The notes beneath the pieces are model-generated. The model saw only the letters and a program-made list of their open reading frames with translations, searched no databases and was not told where the DNA came from. Source: Deinococcus sp. AB2017081 (lineage in GTDB: Bacteria; Deinococcota; Deinococci; Deinococcales; Deinococcaceae). Taken from it: a stretch of 64,000 bases of DNA. A program made the position numbers and the translations under genes. Where the stretch lies: NCBI RefSeq assembly GCF_034440735.1, contig NZ_CP140098.1, forward strand, positions 1,667,501 to 1,731,500, read 5' to 3'. Shown here piece after piece: positions 44,864 to 55,452 of this stretch (within the stretch, counting starts at the first letter, position 1; each line of letters opens with the position of its first letter).

Positions 44864-45382
44864 TTAGAAGCGGTACGTGACGCCGACGGCGAGCCCAGCC
44901 ACAGGCAGGAATGGCAGCGACTCGTTGAATGATGACGACGTCTGAGTGCCCGAGTAGGCGATCCTGGCGCGCGCCTCGGCAAACCAGCCATACGATCCGC
45001 TGCCGAAGCTCCCCTTAATGCCTCCCACTCCACCAAACAACCAGACAGGGGCCAGGGAAGGCCCGCTGAGGTCACCCAGCACACCCACGCTGGGACCGCC
45101 ATATACGTTCAGGCCGGAACCGTTCCCGGAGAACAGCACGTCAGCCGTGACGGAGTATGCCAGTGCCGGATCAGACCCGACACTCAGCGCGATGAGGCTG
45201 CCCAGGCCTCGCACATCAACGGCTACGCGGCCCAGGTGTTCGGCCGTGGCACTCAGGCCAAGGGTAGCCTGAGGCGAGAAGAAGGCCTCCGTGCCCACGC
45301 CGCCCCACACGGTCACGCCCTGCGCCAGGGCGGGAGAGAGGCTGGCAACGACGGTGAAGGCCAGGGTTCGGAGCAGGGTCAT
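44864..45382 (-). CDS. Outer-membrane-like beta-barrel protein, paralog 1
   Basis: 172 aa. Signal peptide MTLLRTLAFTVVASLSPALAQ, mature part of alternating hydrophobic strands rich in Gly, Ser and Tyr (VYGGPSVGVLG, VWLFGGVGG, YGWFAEARARIAYSG), ending in VGVTYRF: a C-terminal Phe is typical of barrel proteins. Function unknown; probably in the outer envelope. Its signal peptide and end are nearly the same as in paralog 2. TACACT is 6 bases before the ATG. Confidence 0.75.
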   Translation of the reverse strand: MTLLRTLAFTVVASLSPALAQGVTVWGGVGTEAFFSPQATLGLSATAEHLGRVAVDVRGLGSLIALSVGSDPALAYSVTADVLFSGNGSGLNVYGGPSVGVLGDLSGPSLAPVWLFGGVGGIKGSFGSGSYGWFAEARARIAYSGTQTSSSFNESLPFLPVAGLAVGVTYRF

Positions 45383-45388
45383 GCTGGC

Positions 45389-45394
45389 AGTGTA
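45389..45394 (-). promoter_or_regulatory. Leaderless -10 (TACACT) of paralog 1
   Basis: Six bases before the minus-strand ATG at 45382; same context as paralog 2. Confidence 0.55.
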
Positions 45395-45438
45395 GGGAAC
45401 CGCCGACTCTCCTCGCGCGTTATTTGCGGCATCACCCA

Positions 45439-45942
45439 TCAGAAGCGGTATGTGACGCCAAGGTGCAGGCCGGGCGAGACACCACGCAGGTCTGCTGGCC
45501 CCACGATCCCCCTGAGTTTACCCTCTACGTAATAGCCCCAGGTTCCGCTCCCGAAGGTATTCGTGTATCCGGCCACCGCTCCGAACAACCACGCCTGGCC
45601 CATCACGGTGCCCACGCTGGGGCCGCCGTAGAAGCCCACCCCGGAACGGTCACGGCTCAGCAGCAGGTCGAAGTCGCCCGTCACCAGCGGGAAGGGCAGA
45701 ACTCCTCCACTCTGGGTACCCGGCGCTGGGTCACCGACCAGCGGCACGACCAGTACGCCGGCCGTGCCACGCACAGCCATGTTCAGGCCGCTGACCTGCC
45801 CGACCGGTGCACTCAGGCCGAGTCTCACGCCGGGAACGATGAATAGCTCCGTGCCCAGGCCCCCCCACATGGTCACGTTCTGCGCCAGGGCAGGGGAGAG
45901 GGTGGCGGCGGCGGCGAAGGCCAGTGTTCGGAGCAGGGTCAT
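45439..45942 (-). CDS. Outer-membrane-like beta-barrel protein, paralog 2
   Basis: 167 aa. Signal peptide MTLLRTLAFAAAATLSPALAQ, then VTMWGGLGTELFIVPGVRLG and FYGGPSVGTVMGQAWLFGAV, ending LGVTYRF. It aligns along its length with paralog 1, with the YGGPSVG motif as the best anchor. Tandem copy, own TACACT 6 bases before the ATG, so each copy is a separate unit. The longer open frame upstream is in decayed paralog 3 DNA and is not coding. Confidence 0.75.
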   Translation of the reverse strand: MTLLRTLAFAAAATLSPALAQNVTMWGGLGTELFIVPGVRLGLSAPVGQVSGLNMAVRGTAGVLVVPLVGDPAPGTQSGGVLPFPLVTGDFDLLLSRDRSGVGFYGGPSVGTVMGQAWLFGAVAGYTNTFGSGTWGYYVEGKLRGIVGPADLRGVSPGLHLGVTYRF

Positions 45943-45948
45943 GCTTGC

Positions 45949-45954
45949 AGTGTA
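45949..45954 (-). promoter_or_regulatory. Leaderless -10 (TACACT) of paralog 2
   Basis: Six bases before the minus-strand ATG at 45942. Confidence 0.55.
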
Positions 45955-45998
45955 GGGAAGCGCTGCCCCAGTGCGTGCCGGATGTGCGTCACCATCCG

Positions 45999-46502
45999 TC
46001 AGAGGCGGTAGGTCAGGCCCAGTGCAGGCCCGGCAACACGGAGGACAGATCTGTCCTGGGCGGTACTGGCTGACCGGGCGTGAGTGGCTGTTGGCGGACG
46101 AACACTTCTGGCACGTACAGGTAGCGCACGCGGCCCTCGACGAAGAAGCCCAGGTGATTGCCCAGTACAGCGCGGTAGCCACCGAGAGCGCCCGCTGCCC
46201 AGAATCACGGCCGCGCCGGGGCCGCCATACCAACCCCGGTTGACCTGGTTCAGCAGCACATCGGCCCCCAGGGCGTACAGGCCGTAGGTGGCGTCCACGT
46301 TGCCCCGCACGCTCACGTTCAGGTCGCCCGAGCGGTACACCGGCACGCTGGCGGCCAGCTGGAGTTCGGGAATGATGATGGCCTCCGTGCCCAGCCCCAG
46401 CCACTAGCCGGGCTGTTCGGTCGTGGGAGCGGTATCAGTCTGCGCGTTGGCCGAGAGGAGGGCGAGGGAGGTGGTCAGCAGGGCGGCAATCAGGACTCTC
46501 AT
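45999..46502 (-). pseudogene. Broken third paralog of the barrel-protein array
   Basis: Starts with a signal peptide (MRVLIAALLTTSLALLSANA) at 46502. An in-frame TAG at 46406-46404 follows residue 32, after which the frame continues with family sequence (WLGLGTEAIIIPELQLAAS, WYGGPGAAVILGSG). It then shifts frame (ALGGYRAVLGNHLGFFVEG is in another frame) and shifts back to end PALGLTYRL at 45999. One nonsense and two frameshift changes make it non-functional unless the sequence is in error. Confidence 0.75.
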
Positions 46503-46553
46503 CTGACGGCCACCGTTCGACACCCCTCAGGGGCCGCGCGGCGCACATGACGA

Positions 46554-46581
46554 ACCGGGAGCGCCCGAAGGCGACTCCCGG
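46554..46581 (-). terminator. Terminator with UUCG loop after the response regulator
   Basis: On the minus strand: CCGGGAG, one bulge, CGCC, loop TTCG, GGCG, CTCCCGG. It lies 18 bases after the stop at 46600. Confidence 0.65.
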
Positions 46582-46599
46582 CTCTGAGACCTCGCGGCT

Positions 46600-47184
46600 T
46601 CAGCTCAGCAGGCCGATGCTGCGGGCGCGGCTCACGGCCTCGGTACGGTCGCCGGCGTCGAGCTTGGCGTACAGGCGGGCCAGGTGATCCTTGACCGTGT
46701 CCGGGGACACGCCCAGGTTCTTGGCGATCTCCTTGTTGCTGTAGCCCTGGGCCAGCAGCGGCAGCACCTCGGACTCGCGGGGGGTCAGGCGGGGCACGTT
46801 CACGTGGGGAAGGCGGTCGATCTCGGGGTTGGCGACGATGTCGCGCAGCTGGCGGGCCAGGCTCTCGGGATCGGTCTCCTTGCTCACGTAGCCGCGGGCT
46901 CCGGCGGCGCGGGCAGCCTGCACGATGGCGGGTTCCGCGAAGGTCGTGATCAGCACGGACACGACGTGCGGATGGCTCAGACGCAGCCGCTCGCAGACCT
47001 CGATGCCGGTCATGCCGGGCATCTTCACGTCCAGCAGCGCCGCGTCGGGTTGCAGGGTGCGGCACGCGTCCAGTGCGGCCAGACCGTCGGCGGCCTCGGC
47101 CACCACATCGAAGCCCTGGTTGATCAGGGCGTACTTGAGGCCCATACGGAACAGCGGGTGATCATCGGCGATTACGAGTCTCAT
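46600..47184 (-). CDS. NarL/LuxR-family response regulator
   Basis: 194 aa. Receiver domain (1-120) with IADDHPLFRMG, phosphoacceptor Asp52 in ALLDVKMPGMTG, the Thr region VLITTFAEP and Lys in GYVSKETDPE. Output helix-turn-helix (about 135-194) with LTPRESEVLPLLAQGYSNKE and VSPDTVKDHLARLY. It binds DNA when phosphorylated by the kinase encoded just before it (4-base overlap ATGA). The target genes are unknown; a role in envelope stress is one option for such pairs. Confidence 0.93.
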   Translation of the reverse strand: MRLVIADDHPLFRMGLKYALINQGFDVVAEAADGLAALDACRTLQPDAALLDVKMPGMTGIEVCERLRLSHPHVVSVLITTFAEPAIVQAARAAGARGYVSKETDPESLARQLRDIVANPEIDRLPHVNVPRLTPRESEVLPLLAQGYSNKEIAKNLGVSPDTVKDHLARLYAKLDAGDRTEAVSRARSIGLLS

Positions 47185-48254
47185 GGGGTGACCTCCGGGA
47201 GGACGAGGGTGAGGTGCGTGTAGGCAGGGGGCGGGTCGGTGGGTGGGAGGTCGGTCGGGAGGAGGCCCGGTGGCGCCCGGTCGTACCGCAGGCCGCCGCC
47301 GTGCGCCTCGGCAATGCGGCGTGCGATGAACAGGCCCAGGCCGGCGGTGCCCGCGGTGTACTGCTGGCCGGCGATGGTGGTGGGCTGCGAGTTGAAGGGC
47401 TGCGCGAGTTCCGAGACCGGCAGGCTCAGACCGGGGCCGTCGTCCGAGACGGACACGCCGCGCGACGTGACGCCCAGCTGCACCTCGTGCGAGGCGTAGC
47501 GCAGGGCGTTCTCGGTGAGGTTGATGACGGCGCGTTCCAGCACCAGCGCATCGACGCTGGCCCGGCCCTCGCCGTAGACCCGTACGGTCACGCCACGGGC
47601 AGCCGCCTGCGCGTGGATGCGTCGGGCCACGTCGTCCAGCAGGGCACGCAGGTCGGTGGAGACCAGCTGCACCTGCACGTCCTCGCGCTCGAAGCGGTGG
47701 GCATCGGCCATCTGCTGCACCAGGGCGAGCAGGCGGGTCGTCTCGGCCTGGATCTGGGTGCCCACCTCGCGCTTCTCGGCGTCGGGCAGGGGCATGGTGG
47801 TCAGCACGCGGGTCAGGTGACCGGTGGCGATCAGGGGGGTCTTCAGGTCGTGTACCAGCGTGGCGATGAAGGCGTTGCGGCGCGTCTGCTCGGTGCCCAG
47901 TCGGCCCAGCAGATCGGCAAAGGCCGACCGGAGCGACAGGATCTCGGCCGGGTCGTCGTCGTGCGGCTGGGCGAAGTCGCCGCGTTCGACCTCGGCGTGC
48001 AGCAGGCTCAGGGAGCGCAGCAACGTGCCGCTGAGCAGATATCCCACGGCGGCGCACAGCCCGCCCACCACGACCATCCAGCCGATCAGGCTGGCGACCG
48101 GCACGCTGGGCTGGGCCATGAAGGTCAGCACCACGTTGGGCAGGAAGGCCAGCATGAAGATCACCAGGGTGAACTGCGAGCGCAGGGTCACGCTGCGCCG
48201 GGGACGCAGCGGCAGGGCCGCGTCGCGGGGCATGGACACACTGCGGGAACTCAT
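47181..48254 (-). CDS. Sensor histidine kinase of the two-component pair
   Basis: 357 aa. Two TM segments (about 27-47 and 54-78) with a very short outside loop, which suggests sensing in the membrane. A HAMP-like/linker part (80-125) leads to the H-box AFIATLVHDLKTPL with His135. N-box LTENALRYA, G1 VSDDGPGLSL and G2 GTAGLGLFIARRIAEAHGG are intact. The C-terminus is a Pro-rich tail. The ATG at 48254 is set by TACGCT 6 bases upstream. Confidence 0.92.
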   Translation of the reverse strand: MSSRSVSMPRDAALPLRPRRSVTLRSQFTLVIFMLAFLPNVVLTFMAQPSVPVASLIGWMVVVGGLCAAVGYLLSGTLLRSLSLLHAEVERGDFAQPHDDDPAEILSLRSAFADLLGRLGTEQTRRNAFIATLVHDLKTPLIATGHLTRVLTTMPLPDAEKREVGTQIQAETTRLLALVQQMADAHRFEREDVQVQLVSTDLRALLDDVARRIHAQAAARGVTVRVYGEGRASVDALVLERAVINLTENALRYASHEVQLGVTSRGVSVSDDGPGLSLPVSELAQPFNSQPTTIAGQQYTAGTAGLGLFIARRIAEAHGGGLRYDRAPPGLLPTDLPPTDPPPAYTHLTLVLPEVTP

Positions 48255-48260
48255 GGGAGC

Positions 48261-48266
48261 AGCGTA
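48261..48266 (-). promoter_or_regulatory. Leaderless -10 (TACGCT) of the two-component operon
   Basis: Six bases before the minus-strand ATG at 48254. Confidence 0.55.
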
Positions 48267-48401
48267 CGCAGCCGCATCTGACAGAACCCTCACGGTCGGA
48301 CGCTCCGGGCGATCCTTGTCAAGCCCCACCCCCGGCAGGGTGAACTCCGTCCTGGCGCGGTGTCCCGGGAATCTGGGGTGGGGGCCGGTGGTGTCCCGGA
48401 C

Positions 48402-49010
48402 TCAGCCCGGCGTGGCCCGCAGCGCGATCAGAATGCCGCCCACGCGGGAGTCCAGCACCTCCACGGTGAAGCCGGCCTGCTGGAGCAGCCGGGCCGTGCG
48501 GCGGTTGGCGTGGCAGCCGACGACGCGCTCGAACAGGGGGTCGATGCCGTCTGCCACGAGGCCCAGCCAGCCCCGCGGGGGCCGCACGTGTTCCAGGGCG
48601 AGCAGGTGCCTACCGGGGCGCAGCACCCGCCGCACCTCGGCGAACAGACCCGCCGGATCGGGAATGCCGCACAGCCCCAGCGAGGACGTCACCGTGTCGA
48701 AGCTCGCCGCCGCGAAGGGCAGCGTCTGGTAGTCGTGCTGCCTGAGGTGCACCGGGAACGGCAGACCGGACACCCTGGCCTGCGCCCGCGCCAGCATCTG
48801 CGCGCTGATGTCCAGGGCGCTCAGGCTCCGCAGGGCGCCGGGATAGTGCTCGAAGGTCGCGCCGGTGCCCACGCCGAGTTCCAGCACGTCGCCCGTGGCG
48901 CCGCCAAACAGCGCGGCCCGCATGGTGTCCAGCCGGCGCGACGCGGCGCGGGTGTCATACGTGGCCGCGTGGCGGTCGTAGAGGCGCTGCACGTGCCGGG
49001 CGTCGGCCAT
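48402..49010 (-). CDS. Class I SAM-dependent methyltransferase (UbiE-like)
   Basis: 202 aa. Motif I VLELGVGTGATFEHYP, motif II ALDISAQMLARAQARV, motif III-like LPFAAASFDTVTSSLGLCG, and VRRVLRPGRHLLALEH. The pattern is that of small-molecule or quinone methyltransferases; the substrate is unknown. It starts 5 bases after the lepA stop, so it is co-transcribed with lepA. Two cysteines (LGLCG, VGCH) are of no clear meaning. Confidence 0.85.
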   Translation of the reverse strand: MADARHVQRLYDRHAATYDTRAASRRLDTMRAALFGGATGDVLELGVGTGATFEHYPGALRSLSALDISAQMLARAQARVSGLPFPVHLRQHDYQTLPFAAASFDTVTSSLGLCGIPDPAGLFAEVRRVLRPGRHLLALEHVRPPRGWLGLVADGIDPLFERVVGCHANRRTARLLQQAGFTVEVLDSRVGGILIALRATPG

Positions 49011-49015
49011 CGGAA

Positions 49016-50818
<1,803 letters not shown>

Positions 50819-50825
50819 GCCCCGC

Positions 50826-50831
50826 AGTCTA
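50826..50831 (-). promoter_or_regulatory. Leaderless -10 (TAGACT) of lepA, overlapping a stop codon
   Basis: Minus-strand TAGACT whose TAG is the stop of the MFS gene (50829); 7 bases before the lepA GTG. Confidence 0.5.
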
Positions 50832-52004
50832 GCGGGCACCCGCTGATCTGGGCGGGTGCGGCTTACCGTCCTGCGCCGGTCGGGCTGCGGTCGGCCACAG
50901 CGCGACGAGCAGGGCCAGCAGCACGACCCCGCCGCCCACGTACCCGAGCTGGGTCAGATGGTTCCCGGCGAAGGCTCCACCCAGCGGCGCACCCAGCGCC
51001 TGCCCCACGTACAGGGCGCTCGCGTTCAGGGCCAGCGCCACGCCGGCGGCACCGGGTGCAAGGTCCACGATGTGCGACTGCTGCGGCGGGTTCACCAGCA
51101 GGCTGCCCGCTCCCCACGCGAAGGCCACCACCGCCACGCTCCACCCGTGACCCAGCACCAGCGGCAGCGCCAGCAGCGACGCGGCGGTCAGGATCAGGCC
51201 CGATCGCAGCGTGCCCGGCCCGCTCCAGACGTCGGTGAGCCGCCCGCCCAGGGCGTTGCCCAGCAGGCCCGCCACGCCGAACAGCAGCAGGATGCCCGTG
51301 ATCCCCCCGGCATCCAGGCCGGTCACGCCGCGCAGCGCCGACACCAGATAGGGGTACACCGCGAACTGTCCCAGGTACAGCAGGCCCGTGACCAGCAGCG
51401 CCCGCACCAGCGCGGGGCGGCGCAGCAGCGTGCGCCAGGGCGACGCGGCCGGTGGCGTCACCACCGGCCTCACCAGCGCGGCGACTCCGGCGAGGGCCAG
51501 CACGCCCACGGCCACGACCAGCCAGAACGCCGTTCGCCACCCGAAGGCCCCGCCGATCCATGTGCCCAGCGGCACGCCCAGCACCGTGGCGACAGGAATG
51601 CCGACAAAGACCAGGGCCAGCGCCCGTCCGCGCAGTTCCGGGGGCACCAGCGCCGCCGCGACGCCCGACGCGACTGGCGTGAACACGCTGGCCCCGACCG
51701 CCGAGACGGCGCGGGCCAGCAGCAAGACCCCGAACGACGGCGCGACCGCCGCCGCGACGTTCCCGAGCGTGAACAGCCCCAACCCGGCGATCAGCAGCGT
51801 CCGGCGCGGCAGGTGGCCCGTGACGCCGCTCAGGAGGACGGCGCTCACGGCGTACGTGAGGGCATAGGCGGTGATGACCGTGCCGGCCGTGCCGAGCGGG
51901 ACGTCCAGATCGGCGGCGAGCAGACCGAGGATGCCGGCCAGGACGAGCCCACTCGTGCCGACCGCGAAATTGCCCAGTGCGAGCACCCACAGAGACCTTG
52001 GCAT
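50829..52004 (-). CDS. MFS transporter (DHA1-type, arabinose-efflux-like)
   Basis: 391 aa, 12 TM segments. MFS landmarks: [20 protein letters not shown], the loop motif [59 protein letters not shown], and [19 protein letters not shown], the DHA1 antiporter motif C area. It likely exports drugs or sugars by proton exchange. Divergent from the XRE regulator at 52101, which probably controls it. CATGCT lies 6 bases before the ATG. Confidence 0.9.
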   Translation of the reverse strand: MPRSLWVLALGNFAVGTSGLVLAGILGLLAADLDVPLGTAGTVITAYALTYAVSAVLLSGVTGHLPRRTLLIAGLGLFTLGNVAAAVAPSFGVLLLARAVSAVGASVFTPVASGVAAALVPPELRGRALALVFVGIPVATVLGVPLGTWIGGAFGWRTAFWLVVAVGVLALAGVAALVRPVVTPPAASPWRTLLRRPALVRALLVTGLLYLGQFAVYPYLVSALRGVTGLDAGGITGILLLFGVAGLLGNALGGRLTDVWSGPGTLRSGLILTAASLLALPLVLGHGWSVAVVAFAWGAGSLLVNPPQQSHIVDLAPGAAGVALALNASALYVGQALGAPLGGAFAGNHLTQLGYVGGGVVLLALLVALWPTAARPAQDGKPHPPRSAGAR

Positions 52005-52019
52005 GCGCAGAGCATGGTC

Positions 52020-52085
52020 GCCCAGCTATGGGGGGACAAGGGCTTCTTTATACTGGTACTGAGAGGTTCCCCCCTGCCCACTCTG
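52020..52085. promoter_or_regulatory. Shared promoter region of MFS gene and XRE regulator
   Basis: Contains TATACT at about 52050, a -10 candidate for the regulator, inside ACTGG/TACTGAG repeats, and a GGGGGGA ... TCCCCCC pair flanking it. These are possible binding sites of the regulator. Positions of the start sites are not certain. Confidence 0.35.
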
Positions 52086-52100
52086 CCCGCCGAGGTTGCC

Positions 52101-52958
52101 ATGACCCTTCAGGAACCGCCCGCGTCTGCTCCCCCCGCCCTGCGCCGCGCCGAACTCGCGGATTTCCTGCGCAGCCGCCGCCAGCGCCTGAGCCCGGAGG
52201 CCGCCGGCCTGCCCACGGGTGCCCGCCGCCGCACCCCCGGCCTGCGCCGCGAGGAGGTCGCCCTGCTCGCCGAGACCAGTACCACGTGGTACACGTGGCT
52301 GGAACAGCAGCGCGACATCCGCGTGTCTGCGCCGCTGCTCGACCGCCTGGCCGTCGCCCTGCGGCTCGACGCCGGCGAACGTGCCCACCTGTTCGCCCTG
52401 GCCGGGCAGCCCGCCCCCCTGCGCGACGTGCTGCACGAGGACGTGCCACCGTCCGTCCTGCGCTTCATCCACGGTCTGCACGACCAACCCGCGACCGTCC
52501 TGGGCCGCCGCTGGGACGACCTGGCGTGGAACCGCGCGATGGCCGCCGTGTACGGCGACTTCGCGGAGCGTCCGCCCGAATTCCGCAACGTGCTGCGCCG
52601 CTTGTTTCTCGACCCCACCCGCCGCAGCTTCCACACCGACTGGCCCAGCGCCGCCGCGGTTCTGCTCGCGCAGTTCCGCTCGGAGAGCGCTCCGTATCTG
52701 GACGAGCCGTGGATCACGGGCCTGATCGACGAGATCAGTGCCCGCTGCCCCGAGTTCCGCCGCCTGTGGGCACGGCACGACGTCAGGGCCAGCCCGGACG
52801 GACTCAAGGACATCCAGCACCCCACCGCCGGCCGCATGCTGTTTGAACACCTGATCCTGCACGTCCCGGAGGCCCCCCACCTGCGGATCGTCGTGTCCAC
52901 CCCCCTGCCCGACTTCGACACGCCCGCGAAACTGCGGCGTCTGCTTGCCGACGGGTGA
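52101..52958 (+). CDS. XRE-family regulator with MmyB-like ligand domain
   Basis: 285 aa. N-terminal helix-turn-helix (about 14-85): LADFLRSRRQRLSPEAAGLP, the RRTPGLRREEVALLAETS motif and TWYTWLEQQRDIRVS. The C-terminal half (about 105-270; VLGRRWDDLAWNRAMAAVYG, EFRRLWARHDV, HLILHVPEAPHLRIVVSTPL) is the MmyB-like ligand-binding domain, which is PAS-like. Such regulators commonly control a divergent oxidoreductase or transporter, here the MFS gene. GAGG lies 5 bases before the ATG. Confidence 0.92.
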   Translation: MTLQEPPASAPPALRRAELADFLRSRRQRLSPEAAGLPTGARRRTPGLRREEVALLAETSTTWYTWLEQQRDIRVSAPLLDRLAVALRLDAGERAHLFALAGQPAPLRDVLHEDVPPSVLRFIHGLHDQPATVLGRRWDDLAWNRAMAAVYGDFAERPPEFRNVLRRLFLDPTRRSFHTDWPSAAAVLLAQFRSESAPYLDEPWITGLIDEISARCPEFRRLWARHDVRASPDGLKDIQHPTAGRMLFEHLILHVPEAPHLRIVVSTPLPDFDTPAKLRRLLADG

Positions 52959-52976
52959 GCCTCCCACCCGTCGGCA
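52946..52976 (+). terminator. Terminator overlapping the 3' end of the XRE gene
   Basis: 12 perfect pairs (TGCCGACGGGTG / CACCCGTCGGCA) with a 7-base loop; the stop codon lies in the hairpin. Confidence 0.65.
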
Positions 52977-53012
52977 GGCCACCCGGCGGATGCCGGACGA
53001 CGCCCCGGCCCC

Positions 53013-53018
53013 TACGCT
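53013..53018 (+). promoter_or_regulatory. Leaderless -10 (TACGCT)
   Basis: Six bases before the ATG at 53025. Confidence 0.55.
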
Positions 53019-53024
53019 GGAGCC

Positions 53025-53834
53025 ATGTCCCGTTCACTGGCCTACTTCACGGATCTGGCCCTGCGCCGCCACGAGGGCAGCGAGATCACGGCGTCCTCCG
53101 GGTGCACCGTGATCCGCTCGCCGCAGAATCCGACGTTCTGGTGGGGCAACTTCCTGCTGATGCCTGCGCCGCCCCTGCCGGGTGATCTGGAGCGCTGGGA
53201 GGCGCTGTTCACGCAGCACCATCCGGGAGCGGCCCACCGCACCTTCGGCGTGGATGTGCCGGACGGCGAGGCAGGCGACACGGCCGCCTTTCTGGATGCG
53301 GGCTATCAGGTGTACCGCGACACGGTGCTGACGGCACAGCGCACCCACCCGCCCCACCGCGTAAACACCGACGCCACCTTCCGCCCACTGGCAACGGACG
53401 CCGACTGGGCCAGCGCCCACGCCCTGCGCATGGCCGTGAACGCTGCCGACCCGGACGGCCACGAGGAGATGGGCTACCGGGATTTCACGACCCGCAAACT
53501 CGCGTCCTATCGACACGCACAGACGGCCGGGCACGGTGCGACGCTGGGGGCCTTCGACGGTCATGGGCAGATGCTCGCGGGCCTGGGAATCTTCGACGCC
53601 GGCGATGGTGTGGCCCGCTACCAGAGTGTGGAGACCCACCCGGACGCCCGATCACGGGGACTGGCGGGTACGCTGGTGCATACGGCAGGCGAGTGGGCAC
53701 AGGCACATCTGGGCACCCGCACCCTGGTCATCGTGGCCGATCCCGGCTACCACGCCCAGCGGCTCTACGAGAGTGTCGGGTTTACACCCACGGAAGTACA
53801 GCTCGCGTTCCAGAAACGCCCACCGGCCGGGTAG
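53025..53834 (+). CDS. GNAT N-acetyltransferase, 269 aa
   Basis: Two GNAT-like halves: an N-terminal half (to about 125) with WWGNFLLMPAPPLPGDLERW, and a C-terminal catalytic half with GLGIFDAGDGVARYQSVETH, the acetyl-CoA loop PDARSRGLAGTLV, and the end GYHAQRLYESVGFTPTEVQ. Related tandem GNATs act on small amines or antibiotics; the substrate is not known. Single-gene unit set by TACGCT before the ATG. Confidence 0.85.
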   Translation: MSRSLAYFTDLALRRHEGSEITASSGCTVIRSPQNPTFWWGNFLLMPAPPLPGDLERWEALFTQHHPGAAHRTFGVDVPDGEAGDTAAFLDAGYQVYRDTVLTAQRTHPPHRVNTDATFRPLATDADWASAHALRMAVNAADPDGHEEMGYRDFTTRKLASYRHAQTAGHGATLGAFDGHGQMLAGLGIFDAGDGVARYQSVETHPDARSRGLAGTLVHTAGEWAQAHLGTRTLVIVADPGYHAQRLYESVGFTPTEVQLAFQKRPPAG

Positions 53835-53841
53835 GCGCGGA

Positions 53842-54057
53842 CTATTTTTCCTCGTCTACGGCGGCGGTGTGGAAGCGGTTGGCCAGGATGAAGAAGGTCG
53901 GCGCCCACAGGCCCACGAAGATGCCGAAGCGTTCGCCGTGGGCGCGCTCCTTCTCGTCTTTCTCCTGCCCACCCTGCATGGCCCAGATGGCGATAGAACC
54001 CAGAATCGAGGCGGCTCCGGCGAGGGTCAGGTAGGTGGCGGCGCTGCGGTTGTCCAT
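53842..54057 (-). CDS. Small membrane protein, 71 aa
   Basis: Two TM segments (about 9-27, YLTLAGAASILGSIAIWAM; about 45-60, FGIFVGLWAPTFFILANRF) separated by a charged linker (GQEKDEKERAHGER). Acidic tail (AVDEEK). Not recognised. GGAG lies 6 bases before the ATG. Convergent with the acetyltransferase gene (7-base gap). The 137 bases upstream of it hold a small GCCTG/CAGGC hairpin and nothing else evident. Confidence 0.7.
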   Translation of the reverse strand: MDNRSAATYLTLAGAASILGSIAIWAMQGGQEKDEKERAHGERFGIFVGLWAPTFFILANRFHTAAVDEEK

Positions 54058-54194
54058 GGGACACTCCAGGCTGGGGGCTCGTGGGGGCGCTCATTGCGAC
54101 CGATGACCACGGGAATACCTCACCCTGCGGCATCGCCTGCCTCCGGTGTGTATGCCTGCAGACAGGCGGCGTGGACGGTGAAGAAACGACAGGC

Positions 54195-54752
54195 TCACAC
54201 CCGTTTCAGCGCCTCGTGCGGCTGGGGTGGCAGCTCCACGCGGATGTCGTCGCCGGGCCGCACCTCGCCGCCGGTCAGTACCACGGCCATGATGCCGGCC
54301 CGGAAGACCGGTTCGCCCCGATCGTCGGTTCCCACCACTTCCCGGAGGAGCCCCGGCATGAAGGCGTCGATCTGGGCACAGGGATTGCGCAGGCCCGTGA
54401 CCTCCACGACCGCTTCTGGCCCGAGGTGCAGGCGGGCGCCACGCGGCAGGGCCAGCACGTCCAGGCCGCGCGTGGTGATGTTCTCGCCCAGGTCAGCGGG
54501 ATGCACGGTGAAGCCCTGTCGGGCGACCTCGTCGAACAGCTCGGCGTGGATCAGGTGCAGCTGGCGCAGGTTCGGCTGGGTGGGATCGGCCCGCACCCGC
54601 GAGCGGTGCTTCACGGTCACGCCGGCATGGGCATCACCTTCGACCCCCAGGCCGGCCAGCAGCCGGATCACGGGCCGGGGCTCCTTGGAAAAGCGGTGCG
54701 TGCCGTCGGCGGCCACGGCGATCACGGTCGCGGTCAGGGTGGTGTCGGTCAT
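54195..54752 (-). CDS. MOSC domain protein
   Basis: 185 aa. MOSC (molybdenum cofactor sulfurase C-terminal) domain over most of its length: GVEGDAHAG, RQLHLIHAELFDEV, DLGENITTRGLDVL, LHLGPEAVVEVTGLRNPCAQ and IDAF with the conserved Cys125. Single-domain MOSC proteins bind sulfur-carrying molybdenum cofactor or act on N-hydroxylated compounds. The ATG overlaps the rnhB stop (ATGA). Confidence 0.9.
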   Translation of the reverse strand: MTDTTLTATVIAVAADGTHRFSKEPRPVIRLLAGLGVEGDAHAGVTVKHRSRVRADPTQPNLRQLHLIHAELFDEVARQGFTVHPADLGENITTRGLDVLALPRGARLHLGPEAVVEVTGLRNPCAQIDAFMPGLLREVVGTDDRGEPVFRAGIMAVVLTGGEVRPGDDIRVELPPQPHEALKRV

Positions 54753-55402
54753 GTCGTCTCCAGGTCGAACAGGGGAGAGGGCGTGTCCAGCAGCGCCCGG
54801 ATCGGGGCATACGAGCGGCGGTGCAGGTCGGTCACGCCCAGGTCTCTCAGCGCCGCGCGGTGGGCCGGAGCACCGTACCCCTTGTGCCCCGCGAAGCCGT
54901 AGCCGGGGTGCTGTGCGTCCAGCTGCAGCATGAGCCGGTCGCGTTCGGTCTTGGCGAGCAGGCTCGCCGCTGCCACCGAGTAGCTCAGGGCGTCGGCCCT
55001 GGGTGGAGCACTGATCGGGATGTCCACCCGCAGTTTCAGGTAGTCCGTGACGAGCGCCTGCGGGGGCGGTTCCAGTCGGGCCAGTGCCCGCAGCGCCGCA
55101 GCGTGGGTCGCGCCCAGGATGTTCTTCTCGTCGATCTCGGCAGGCCAGGCGTGCTCAATGGCATATGTGACCGCCACCCGGCGCACCTCGGCGGCGAATT
55201 CCTCGCGCTGCGCGGCCGTGAGCTGCTTGCTGTCACGGAAGGGATAGTCCTGTGCCGTGCCGGGCAGGATCACCGCTGCCACCGTCACCGGCCCGGCCCA
55301 GGCTCCGCGTCCGGCCTCGTCCACGCCGGCCACGCGGAAATAGCCGCGCCGCCAGTGCTCGCGCTCGTAGGCCCAGTCCGGCGTCACCTGCGGGATGGTC
55401 AT
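54749..55402 (-). CDS. rnhB: Ribonuclease HII
   Basis: 217 aa. Cleaves RNA in RNA-DNA hybrids at single ribonucleotides. Active-site acids Asp28 and Glu29 in VAGVDEAGRGAWAGPV, the RDSKQLTAAQREE motif, the third Asp in VTDYLKL, and ASLLAKTERDRLM. The usual GRGPLAGPV reads GRGAWAGPV here. The start ATG at 55402 is set by TACCGT 6 bases upstream, which excludes the longer frame to 55807. Confidence 0.95.
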   Translation of the reverse strand: MTIPQVTPDWAYEREHWRRGYFRVAGVDEAGRGAWAGPVTVAAVILPGTAQDYPFRDSKQLTAAQREEFAAEVRRVAVTYAIEHAWPAEIDEKNILGATHAAALRALARLEPPPQALVTDYLKLRVDIPISAPPRADALSYSVAAASLLAKTERDRLMLQLDAQHPGYGFAGHKGYGAPAHRAALRDLGVTDLHRRSYAPIRALLDTPSPLFDLETT

Positions 55403-55408
55403 ACGGGG

Positions 55409-55414
55409 ACGGTA
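55409..55414 (-). promoter_or_regulatory. Leaderless -10 (TACCGT) of rnhB
   Basis: Six bases before the minus-strand ATG at 55402. Confidence 0.5.
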
Positions 55415-55452
55415 GCAGAGGGGAAGGGGAACTGAAGAACCGTGGAGCGGCA

